Shown piece by piece: positions 51,676 through 59,489 of a stretch of 64,000 bases of DNA; position 1 is the first letter of the stretch; each line of letters begins with the position of its first letter. The translations under genes and the position numbers were made by a program. The notes under the pieces are model-generated. The model worked only from the letters and a program-made list of their open reading frames with translations. It had not been told where the DNA came from and searched no databases. The stretch is from Natronomonas halophila. GTDB taxonomy: Archaea > Halobacteriota > Halobacteria > Halobacteriales > Haloarculaceae. The stretch lies in the NCBI RefSeq assembly GCF_013391085.1, contig NZ_CP058334.1:1984001-2048000 (forward strand). Reading direction: 5' to 3'.

Positions 51676-53892
51676 TCAGGCGTATGATTGGAGACGCTCA
51701 CGGAGCGTCGATGCCGAGACTTTATCGGACCAATAGAGGTTATCGGCGCCGACAACCGGGAATGTAGATATATTAAGAAAGTCGTTTAAATCAGCATCGT
51801 CCACTATGAAGGCGTCCAACTCCCCAGGGACGACGTAGTGGCAGTCACAGCCCTCAATGTACGGTCGGTACATCGAACCAACGTCGTAGTTCCAACTTGC
51901 GAACGTTTCGACACGAACGTCAAACCGGCCATCTCCACGTAGCCCAACCCGAACAACGTTCGGTATCGGGACTTTGGACTGTGCCAGTGTCGCGTTGGAG
52001 TCCCCAACGACAGCATAGCTCAATCCGGTGAACATCGTTTCCTGAATGAGTCCAGTAGCACTCTCGATGGGGAACCCGTAGTTGAGCAGGCGGGCGACGT
52101 TCTTTCCGATTTTCGTTGCGACGGAGCTGATTACGTCTTCCAGCGTGACGACTCCCGCGATAGCTCCGTGGTCGACCAGTCGCTGGCCCTGTTCGTAGGA
52201 GGCGCAGGCGTTCAGAACGAACGTATCGGCGCCGACATTCCCGAGTTGGTTCGCATCGAGATAGCCATCAGAGCAGTTGAACCCCTCCGGTTCGACGTGG
52301 CCGATGTAGTGGATGAAGTCCGTCTCCTGTTCGAGTACGCCGGCGAGTTCGGATTTGCTGAGGCTCTGATGAACGTCGATGTCGAAATCGAGGTGGTCAC
52401 GTTCGCCGTAGATTTCCGACACGTCCGCCTCGTCGGTCATCTCGTCGTCGTTGACGACGACGTCGATGCTGATTCGGGAGTTACCTTCGGCGTGTTTCTC
52501 CAACCGCTGAAGATACGAGGTCGTACTTGCTTTTGCGGCGCCGACGGCGAATCCCTCGCCGACCCACGCCTGGGCCATGCTGTCGGCGTCCGGAAGGTCG
52601 ATGACTCGTTCGCGGTCGGTTTTCTCCGCCCCCGAATCGGGTGTCGATGATGAGCGGGTAAGCGTTCCGTTCCCCAAGTCGGGTGTTCCTCGGCTTGTCC
52701 CCGCGCTGAAGACGTTCTCCATGCTCGCGCTTTCGGTCGATTGGGCGATGACCTCGTCCGAGGGACATCGCACGACTGCGAGGTCGCGAGCGAGGAACGG
52801 CATAATACTCGCTCGGTCGGGGTCGGCCTCCACGTCGGCAGTGAGCCGCCACCCGGGTCGACCGACACGCCCGGCCAGTGTCTCGAAGGAATCGTCGAGG
52901 TCGAGATACGTCTGCACTCGCTCGGTCAACGGCGCGTCGTACAACTGTTCGAAGTCCAGCGGGATTTCGGCGCCCTCGACGCGTCGGCGGGCGTCGAGTT
53001 CCACGTCGTAGAACCCTTCGGTGCGGACCGCGCAGTCGAAGAGGAAGGTGAACTGCAGCACGTCGCGGACGTGGTCTTCGAACGCTTCGCGCTTGCTGTC
53101 GGCGTCGTAGCCACCGGCCATCCCGAGCGGATATCGCTTATTTCCGACCTGAAGTGCGGGCGACCCGGGGTCGACGGTCGCTCCGAGCCAGTAGGCAAGC
53201 GGCGCGGCCGGATACAGCCATTCGAGGTCGGCGGGAACGGTCAGGCGGATGCCGGTGTCCGGGGGTGTGAGTTCCTCGGGGATAGCACATTCATCGCCGA
53301 GTTCGAGTAGCGGTGGGTGTCCACGAAGCGACGGCCACGTTCGCTCCGGGGACCACGTCTTCATCGCGTTGCCGAACAGAGACATCGCCCGCATCAGGCC
53401 GGTTGGTTCGCTCGTAGTCGTGAGCGTCCGGGCTGGCTGGGAGTGGAGTGACCGTGCGCCCAGTCGGACCGCCGTCAAGTCACCGAACGCCATTTCGATA
53501 GTGTCGTTCTTCTGTGTCACTTCGATACTGGCGTTATCGATGCGTGCGTAGATTTTCATCCCCATCCCGGCGAGTTCGAGCAGGTAGTCGTCGGTCGTGA
53601 CCGCCGTCGACTCGCTGCTGTTCGGGTCGAATTCCTCGACGGTGTTTCCTTCGAGGTCCCGAATCCACAGGTTGATTAAAAACGGCGTGCGCAACCGCGA
53701 AACTGTCACTTCGGTCGCACTGTCGACAGGGTAGACGAAGCCCTCTGTCGGCGCGGGCGTCGGGTCGACCGAGCGGTCGGTGTACAGAAGCGCCTGGACG
53801 TCCTCGACGGGGTCGCGGATGTGGACGCCGGACTGTCCGATAAGCGACTCGAAACGGGGGACGACGGGCTCGCGGTGCGGCGTCTCGTTCAT
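51676..53892 (-). CDS. CHAT-domain caspase-like protease
   Basis: The protein has 738 residues. The last about 260 residues form a CHAT domain: DFIHYIGHVEPEGF provides catalytic His532 and DTFVLNACASYEQGQRLVDH the catalytic Cys563, followed by GAIAGVVTLEDV and SYAVVGDSN. The N-terminal about 400 residues are a beta-rich region of unknown kind, and a Ser/Thr-rich linker (about 395-425) joins the two. There is no signal peptide or membrane helix. CHAT proteases act in gasdermin or CRISPR-linked cell death in other organisms. The ATG overlaps the stop of a 31-codon frame. It is convergent with the 46-residue peptide. Confidence 0.85.
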   Translation of the reverse strand: MNETPHREPVVPRFESLIGQSGVHIRDPVEDVQALLYTDRSVDPTPAPTEGFVYPVDSATEVTVSRLRTPFLINLWIRDLEGNTVEEFDPNSSESTAVTTDDYLLELAGMGMKIYARIDNASIEVTQKNDTIEMAFGDLTAVRLGARSLHSQPARTLTTTSEPTGLMRAMSLFGNAMKTWSPERTWPSLRGHPPLLELGDECAIPEELTPPDTGIRLTVPADLEWLYPAAPLAYWLGATVDPGSPALQVGNKRYPLGMAGGYDADSKREAFEDHVRDVLQFTFLFDCAVRTEGFYDVELDARRRVEGAEIPLDFEQLYDAPLTERVQTYLDLDDSFETLAGRVGRPGWRLTADVEADPDRASIMPFLARDLAVVRCPSDEVIAQSTESASMENVFSAGTSRGTPDLGNGTLTRSSSTPDSGAEKTDRERVIDLPDADSMAQAWVGEGFAVGAAKASTTSYLQRLEKHAEGNSRISIDVVVNDDEMTDEADVSEIYGERDHLDFDIDVHQSLSKSELAGVLEQETDFIHYIGHVEPEGFNCSDGYLDANQLGNVGADTFVLNACASYEQGQRLVDHGAIAGVVTLEDVISSVATKIGKNVARLLNYGFPIESATGLIQETMFTGLSYAVVGDSNATLAQSKVPIPNVVRVGLRGDGRFDVRVETFASWNYDVGSMYRPYIEGCDCHYVVPGELDAFIVDDADLNDFLNISTFPVVGADNLYWSDKVSASTLRERLQSYA

Positions 53893-53984
53893 GTGTCCCC
53901 CCCGTGGTTCGGTCGGTCCGGGCGGTCCCTCGTGGACTTCGCCGGAGGAGCTACTCGCGCTTCGAGGACCGACGAACCAGTCAT
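53889..53984 (-). CDS. Possible 31-residue leader frame of the CHAT gene
   Basis: An ATG at 53984 opens a 31-codon frame (MTGSSVLEARVAPPAKST...) whose TGA overlaps the CHAT ATG as ATGA (53889-53892). A TATA-like box (taaaaa on +, 54011-54016) stands 27 bp before this ATG, so the transcript would start at this leader. The peptide is Pro/Arg rich without known features. It may only couple translation of the protease. Confidence 0.4.
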   Translation of the reverse strand: MTGSSVLEARVAPPAKSTRDRPDRPNHGGDT

Positions 53985-54010
53985 GAATGGATATTTCCGT
54001 GCTATTTCAT

Positions 54011-54016
54011 TAAAAA
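54011..54016 (-). promoter_or_regulatory. TATA-like box for the CHAT transcript
   Basis: On the minus strand it reads ttttta, 27 bp upstream of ATG 53984. Confidence 0.5.
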
Positions 54017-54025
54017 GATTGCGAG

Positions 54026-54060
54026 CGTTTCGGTAATCTGACGTTCGATGTCCCGAAACG
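54026..54060. promoter_or_regulatory. Perfect inverted repeat CGTTTCGG/CCGAAACG between divergent promoters
   Basis: Arms at 54026-54033 and 54053-54060 are exact complements, 19 bp apart, and lie between the TATA boxes of the CHAT transcript (54011-54016) and the zinc-ribbon gene (54068-54076). The GTTTCGG core also occurs three times at 15957-15999. It is a good candidate for a shared operator. Confidence 0.55.
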
Positions 54061-54067
54061 GAGGTGT

Positions 54068-54076
54068 GTTTTATTA
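54068..54076 (+). promoter_or_regulatory. TATA-like box for the zinc-ribbon gene
   Basis: gttttatta (54068-54076) lies 25-33 bp before ATG 54101, the leaderless spacing. Confidence 0.5.
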
Positions 54077-54100
54077 GGATTGGGTGAGGAGTTAACCAAT

Positions 54101-54250
54101 ATGGGTGAGGAGAGCTGTATCAACTGTGGGGCCGCCGAGACCGAGACCTACGAGTTGCTGGTGCGGAACACCAATCACGATGAGGTACCGCTGTGTGATG
54201 GCTGTTACGAGGCCATTCAAGAGGAACTGGCTGCCGGCGAGAGCCCGTAG
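54101..54250 (+). CDS. 49-residue zinc-ribbon protein
   Basis: A short frame encodes 49 residues with two CxxC knuckles, SCINCGA (C6, C9) and LCDGCYE (C32, C35), 22 residues apart: a small zinc ribbon. The remainder is acidic. Such proteins often act as transcription or translation adaptors. It lies 42 bp before the response regulator gene on the same strand and is divergent from the CHAT operon across the inverted repeat. Confidence 0.75.
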   Translation: MGEESCINCGAAETETYELLVRNTNHDEVPLCDGCYEAIQEELAAGESP

Positions 54251-54292
54251 CGCGCCGCAACCGCCACGCCGCGGCGGCCGGACCACCTAACC

Positions 54293-54805
54293 ATGGACGA
54301 TTCGATTCAGGTACTACACGTTGACGACGACTCCGCCTTCCGCGACCTTGCGGCGGAACTGCTGGAGCGTGCCGACAATTCGATAACCGTTCTCAGCGAA
54401 TCGGACCCCACGGCCGTTCCGGCGGCTATCGAGGCCAACCCCGTCGATTGCATCGTCAGCGACTTCGATATGCCCGAATGCGACGGGCTGGAACTCTGCC
54501 GGCGGGTACGCCGCGACTATCCGGAGTTCCCGTTCGTCCTGTTTACCAACCGAACGGGCGAGGAAATCGTCGACCGGGCGATGGCGGCGGGCGCGACCGA
54601 TTACATTCCCAAGGAGACCGGCACCCACCACTACGAACTGCTCGCGAACCGCATCACGCTCGCGGTGACTCGCCACCGGGCCCTCCATCGTCTCGGTGAG
54701 GTCGAGGGGCTACCGGGCGAACGGATGGCTTCGGAAACGCCACTCGATAGTGATGGGGCCTCGCTTGCCAACGCCGAAGCGGCCGAGGCCGACCACGACG
54801 ACTGA
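54293..54805 (+). CDS. Response regulator receiver protein
   Basis: The protein has 170 residues. A receiver domain (1-130) has D11/D12, phosphoacceptor D57 in SDFDMP, and the FTNRTGEE loop and DYIPKE lysine. The remaining 40 residues are acidic and disordered, without an output domain. It is therefore a single-domain relay or sponge for a kinase located elsewhere. It follows the zinc-ribbon gene closely, so the two are probably co-transcribed. Confidence 0.9.
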   Translation: MDDSIQVLHVDDDSAFRDLAAELLERADNSITVLSESDPTAVPAAIEANPVDCIVSDFDMPECDGLELCRRVRRDYPEFPFVLFTNRTGEEIVDRAMAAGATDYIPKETGTHHYELLANRITLAVTRHRALHRLGEVEGLPGERMASETPLDSDGASLANAEAAEADHDD

Positions 54806-54837
54806 GGCGGCCGAATCTGTTCGGTTCCTGTTCTACG

Positions 54838-56055
54838 CTACGCATCGAGTGATGACATCGCTGCGCCCGCGCTGGCAGCGACGAGCGTCCCGACCGCACA
54901 CATGAGCAAGCCGGGGGTGAACGACCCCGTGAAATCCCGGAGCGAGCCGATGATGACCGGGCCGAGGAAGCCGCCGATTTCGCCGACGGCGAAGACGATG
55001 CCGACGGCGGTGCCGGTCAGTTCCGGGCCGATACCCTCCAGTTCGACCGGGATGGCGCGGATGAGCGGTGAGAGACCGCCCATACCCAGACCGATGAGCA
55101 TGACGGGGGCGATGAGCAGGAGAACAACGGTAGGTTCGGCCAGCAGGCCGAGGACGCCGACACAGGCGAGGCCGCCGCAGACGACGAGCGCCTCGCGGGT
55201 GCGGTCGAGACGTTCGGCGATGGCGGGAACGGCGAGGACGCCGACGACTTGGCCGACGACGAGCAGGCTGGTGACGGTGCCGGCCAGTCCGGGGTCGAAG
55301 CCGCGGGTTTCGAGGACGGTGACGAGCCAGCCCTGTATCCCGTGAAGGACGAGCAGGTACATCGTCCCGAGGACGACGAGCAACCGGAGGTCCCGGTGGC
55401 CGAGGACGGCGCGCATGTCCGCGGACAGCGAGGCCAGCGAGAAGTCGCCGTCCGCGGCGGTTTCGTGGCGGCCGGCGGGGACGTACCACGCGGCAACCGT
55501 CCAGATGACGGCGACACCGAGGGTGGCGACGCCGCTGGCGAGAAAGAGGGGGCGCCAGCCACCGAGCGCCGGGCCGATGACCGACCGCCCGAAGGCGAAG
55601 ACCGTGGCGCTGCCGGTGTAGGAGCCGACCAGATAGACCGAGGCGGCCCTTCCGACCCGGTCGGGGGAGTAGAGTTCGGAGGCCAACTTCGGCAGGCCGA
55701 AGGTGATGCCCGTCGCGCCGACGCCCAGAAGGAGCGTCGCGGCGAGCATCGTCGGGAAATCGACGGTGAACGCGCGGCTGATCTGGCCGATGCCGGCCAG
55801 CACGATGCCGACGCCGATGCCGGTCCGGGCACCGAGACGGTCGATGACGAGGCCGCTGGCGAGGCCGATGGGTATGTAGGTAAGCGGTACTGCACCGGCG
55901 AGGACGCCCGCCTGCGTGCCGGTCAAGCCGAGTTCCTCGATAATCGGGTTGAGATATGTGGGCAGCGAGAACCAGACGAAAAGCAGGGTGCCGTAGCCGA
56001 GGCCGCCCAGTGCCAGCAGTGCCGCGTTCTCGATTCGGGTCGGGCGATTCTCCAT
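54838..56055 (-). CDS. MFS transporter (CynX/NimT-like)
   Basis: From ATG 56055 the protein has 405 residues; an ATG at 56091 would add 12. It has 12 helices, SGLVIDRLGARTGIG in the 2-3 loop, GVGATGITFGLPKLASELY and FAVGEIGGFLGPVIIGSLRD in the helices lining the pore. The pattern fits MFS carriers of the cyanate/nitroimidazole group, but substrates vary widely there. It is divergent from the KaiC-like gene. Confidence 0.9.
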   Translation of the reverse strand: MENRPTRIENAALLALGGLGYGTLLFVWFSLPTYLNPIIEELGLTGTQAGVLAGAVPLTYIPIGLASGLVIDRLGARTGIGVGIVLAGIGQISRAFTVDFPTMLAATLLLGVGATGITFGLPKLASELYSPDRVGRAASVYLVGSYTGSATVFAFGRSVIGPALGGWRPLFLASGVATLGVAVIWTVAAWYVPAGRHETAADGDFSLASLSADMRAVLGHRDLRLLVVLGTMYLLVLHGIQGWLVTVLETRGFDPGLAGTVTSLLVVGQVVGVLAVPAIAERLDRTREALVVCGGLACVGVLGLLAEPTVVLLLIAPVMLIGLGMGGLSPLIRAIPVELEGIGPELTGTAVGIVFAVGEIGGFLGPVIIGSLRDFTGSFTPGLLMCAVGTLVAASAGAAMSSLDA

Positions 56056-56172
56056 CGACAGCGGGTTCGGCGACGAGCCAATAGAACCCATCGACTCCGG
56101 CCATCGTCATCGCCGCGCTATGTTCCTGTGCTGGCCCAAACAATAATGCGAAGCGGGACCGTTCTAGATGTC

Positions 56173-57630
56173 ATGCAGATGGACGATACCCGCCGCATTT
56201 CTTCCGGCACGCCGGGCCTCGACGAGGTTCTCTGTGGGGGATTACTCCGCGGGCAGACGGGAATGATAACCGGCGGGCCCGGGAGCGGCAAGACGATTAT
56301 CGCCTTGCAGTTCCTCGCGGCGGCCGAGGAGTCGGGGCTGTACATCGGCTTCGAGGAGCGCGAGGAGGACCTCCGGCGAAACGCCGAGAGCCTCGGTATC
56401 GACCTCTCGGACGTGACGGTGTTGGACCTCAGCGCCGAGGGCGACCGGTTTTTCTCTCAGGAAGCGTATACGGTCTTTCCCTCCGAGGAAGTCGAGGGCG
56501 AGGACCTGCTGGAACGCATCGCGACGGCCATCGACGAGGAGTCCCCCGAACGCCTCGCCATCGACCCGCTGTCGGAACTCCGGTCGCTGCTGCCGGACGA
56601 CCACCAGTTCCGCCGGAACATCTCCTCGCTTGTTAACGAACTCAAAGAGCGGGACATCTCGATGCTGTGTACGACCCAGCCGACGATTCACGATGCCGAA
56701 CAGGACCTCCAGTTCCTCGGTGACGCGACCATCGAGATTCGCCGCACCACGAACCACCGTTCGCTGGAGGTAACGAAGTTCCGCGGGTCGGATTTCGCTG
56801 CCGGCCGACACACCTACCGCATCGAGGGCGGTACGGGCGGGCACGTCTACCCGAAACTCGTTCCCGGCGACCACGAACGCGACCGCCCGCGTGACCAACT
56901 CGCGGCGGGCATCGACGAACTCGATTCGCTGCTCGGCGGCGGCATCGAGCGCGGGTCCGTCACGGTCATCTCCGGGCCCTCCGGCGTCGGCAAGACGACG
57001 CTCGGCACGCTGTTGATGAAGGCCTCCGCCGAGCAGGGCGACGAATCGCTCGGGTTCCTCTTCGAGGAACTCCAGTCGGATTACCTCTATCGCTCGGCCC
57101 AGATTAGCCTCGACGTCGAACCGCTGCTCGAATCGGATGACCTCCACCTCGAGGAAATCGAATCGCTCACGCAGAGCCCCGATGAAATCGCCAACCGGGT
57201 CCGGACGGCCGTCGAGGAGGAGGGCGTCGAGACGGTGATGATAGACGGTATCACCGGCTACCGACTCGGGTTGCGCGGCGAGGATACGCAGGCCGAACTC
57301 ACCCGCGAACTGCACGCGCTCTGCCGATATCTCAAGCGGATGGGCGTGACCACCTTCCTTATCGAGGAAGTCGACAGCATCACGGGCGAGTTCTCGGCGA
57401 CCGACGAGGAGATTAGCTATCTGGCCGACAACATAGTCTTCCTCCGGTATCTGGAACTGGACGGCGAGATACGCAAGGCCATCGGCGTCCTCAAAAAGCG
57501 GTTCGGCGACTTCGAGCAGTCGCTGCGGGAGTTCTCCATCTCCGGGGATGGCGTGACTGTTGGCCCGAAACTCACCGGGATGCGTGGCCTGTTGACTGGA
57601 ACCCCGGAGCGTATCGACGAGGGGAACTGA
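56173..57630 (+). CDS. KaiC-like double-ATPase protein
   Basis: The protein has 485 residues from ATG 56173; ATGs at 56146 and 56179 are other choices. Two RecA-like domains each have a Walker A: GGPGSGKT at 34-41 and GPSGVGKT at 268-275. The first has FEEREEDLRRNAESLG and the FRGSDFAAGRHTYRIEGGTG end typical of haloarchaeal KaiC-like proteins. The second has FEELQSDYLYRSAQ and a similar KKRFGDFEQSLREFSI end. It is a hexameric ATPase candidate in signalling. It shares one base (TGATG) with the LOV kinase gene, so the two are made together. Confidence 0.92.
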   Translation: MQMDDTRRISSGTPGLDEVLCGGLLRGQTGMITGGPGSGKTIIALQFLAAAEESGLYIGFEEREEDLRRNAESLGIDLSDVTVLDLSAEGDRFFSQEAYTVFPSEEVEGEDLLERIATAIDEESPERLAIDPLSELRSLLPDDHQFRRNISSLVNELKERDISMLCTTQPTIHDAEQDLQFLGDATIEIRRTTNHRSLEVTKFRGSDFAAGRHTYRIEGGTGGHVYPKLVPGDHERDRPRDQLAAGIDELDSLLGGGIERGSVTVISGPSGVGKTTLGTLLMKASAEQGDESLGFLFEELQSDYLYRSAQISLDVEPLLESDDLHLEEIESLTQSPDEIANRVRTAVEEEGVETVMIDGITGYRLGLRGEDTQAELTRELHALCRYLKRMGVTTFLIEEVDSITGEFSATDEEISYLADNIVFLRYLELDGEIRKAIGVLKKRFGDFEQSLREFSISGDGVTVGPKLTGMRGLLTGTPERIDEGN

Positions 57631-59483
57631 TGGACCCGTCGGATGTCCCGCCGCCAGCGTCGAACGCCGGGCGGGACAGCCGTGCACACGACGAATTCAG
57701 CATCGCGCTGGGCATCGAGAACCGCCGAAACCGGAAGCTACTGACTGACCTCCTGTCTGATTTCGAGACGACCGAGGCGACGGCCCCGATACCCGACGGC
57801 ACCGACCTCTGTCTGGTCGATACCGATGGGTTCGCGGCGTTACAGGACGCCATCTCCGACTGGAAGGACGCCGAGCGACCGGCGACGGCACCGGTGCTGC
57901 TGTTGACGACCAGTACGGCCGAGGAGGCCTGGCAGCGCTACGGCGATACGGTCGGTGACCTGCTGGACGGTATCCAACCGATTCCGGCCCCGAAGCGGGC
58001 GATTCGGGCCCGAGTCGATAACCTGCTGGAGACGCGGAGCCATTCGCTCGTCTCCCGGGCCCGCCAGCGGGAACTCGAACTCTACAAGCGGGCGATGGAC
58101 GACGCCGGCATCGGCATCACTATCGCCGACGCGACGGACCCCGAACAGCCGCTCATCTACGTCAACGAGGGCTTCGTCGACATTACCGGCTACTCCCGTG
58201 AGGACGTCATCGGCCGCAACTGCCGGTTCCTGCAGGGGCCGGACACCGACGAGGCGACGGTCCAGCGCATCCGCGAGGGCTTGGATGCCGAGGAGCCGAT
58301 ATCGGTCGACATCCGCAACTACCGGGCGGACGGCGACCTCTTCTGGAACGCCCTGAACATCACGCCCGTCACCGACGAGAGCGGTTCGGTGACGCACTTC
58401 CTCGGCTTCCAGCAGGACGTCACCGACCGCAAGCAGCGCGAGCAACTGCTCGAACAGTACGAGCAAATCCTCCAGTCGGTCGACGACCCGGTTTTCGTCC
58501 TCGACCGTACCGGCCGGGTCGTGGATACGAACCCGGCCGCCGAGGAGGCGTTCGTCTCCGACGGCGCGGATTCGGCGGATACGCCCGTCGCGGACCTGTT
58601 CGATATCGATTCGGCGGATGCGTTCCGGGCCGCCATCGAAGCCCTCGGCGACGGCGAACGCTCCCAGACCCGCGAGATAACCGCCGATACCAAGGGCAGA
58701 CGGTCGGTCTATCAGTTCCGGTTCCAGCGGGTCACCATCGCTACCGACGAGCCGGTCGACCGAATCATCGCCATCGGCCGGGATATCACGCGCATCCGGG
58801 AGTATCAGGACCGGTTGACGGTGCTGGACCGCATCCTCCGACATAACCTCCGGAACAAACTCAACGTCGTCACCGGCCAATCGCAGTTCCTCGAAGAGAA
58901 CGCCGACCGGCTACCGCTGGCGGACGTCCGGGAAATCGCCTCGGCCATCGACACCGCCGCATCGGACCTGCTTGAGTTGGCCGACGCCGCCCGCCAGTTC
59001 AACCGGAATATCGACCCCGACCGGGCGTCCTCGACCGTCGCCGACGTGACGGACCTCGTTCGGGACGTTGTGGCAGAGGTCCGTGCGGACCGCCCCGACG
59101 TCTCCCTCGACATGGATGCGTCTTCCTCGGTGACAGCGACCTGTCCGTCGACGATTCGGCTCTGTATCGAACGCCTCGTCGCCAACGCGGTCGAGTACGC
59201 CGACGAGCAGGACCCCCGCGTGCGAATCACCGTCGAGGACGACGGCGTCGAGTGGGTCGAACTCGCGGTGGCGGACAACGGGCCGGGCTTTCCCGACGTC
59301 GAACGGCGCGTGCTGACGAGCGGGTCGGAGACGTCGCTGGAACACGTTCAGGGCCTCAGCCTGTGGCTGGTCCGCTGGGCGGTGACGAACGTGGGGGGCC
59401 GGTTGGAAATTCGCGACCGGCCTGACGGGGGGTCGGTCGTGGCGCTCCTGCTCCCCAGAGTGGACCGCCCTGTCGGGGTTTAA
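57630..59483 (+). CDS. LOV/PAS sensor histidine kinase
   Basis: The protein has 617 residues. Residues 25-135 look like a degenerate receiver domain (FSIALGIENRRNRKLLTDLL) whose phosphoacceptor site reads LVDTDG. Residues about 150-270 form a LOV domain with GRNCRFLQGP, where Cys198 is the flavin-adduct cysteine, ending DVTDRKQ. A second PAS (280-390) follows, then a dimerisation helix with RILRHNLRNKLNVVTGQSQF, and a HATPase_c domain (CIERLVANAVEYA, ADNGPGFP, LSLWLVRWAV). It is probably a blue-light receptor kinase. Translationally coupled to the KaiC-like gene. Confidence 0.9.
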   Translation: MDPSDVPPPASNAGRDSRAHDEFSIALGIENRRNRKLLTDLLSDFETTEATAPIPDGTDLCLVDTDGFAALQDAISDWKDAERPATAPVLLLTTSTAEEAWQRYGDTVGDLLDGIQPIPAPKRAIRARVDNLLETRSHSLVSRARQRELELYKRAMDDAGIGITIADATDPEQPLIYVNEGFVDITGYSREDVIGRNCRFLQGPDTDEATVQRIREGLDAEEPISVDIRNYRADGDLFWNALNITPVTDESGSVTHFLGFQQDVTDRKQREQLLEQYEQILQSVDDPVFVLDRTGRVVDTNPAAEEAFVSDGADSADTPVADLFDIDSADAFRAAIEALGDGERSQTREITADTKGRRSVYQFRFQRVTIATDEPVDRIIAIGRDITRIREYQDRLTVLDRILRHNLRNKLNVVTGQSQFLEENADRLPLADVREIASAIDTAASDLLELADAARQFNRNIDPDRASSTVADVTDLVRDVVAEVRADRPDVSLDMDASSSVTATCPSTIRLCIERLVANAVEYADEQDPRVRITVEDDGVEWVELAVADNGPGFPDVERRVLTSGSETSLEHVQGLSLWLVRWAVTNVGGRLEIRDRPDGGSVVALLLPRVDRPVGV

Positions 59484-59489
59484 CGCTCT

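Noticed and set aside
55249-56172. 300-codon N-terminal extension of the KaiC-like protein
   Set aside because: The extension is Asp/Glu/Arg rich, antisense to the MFS gene, and homologues start near the SSGTPGLDEVL motif.
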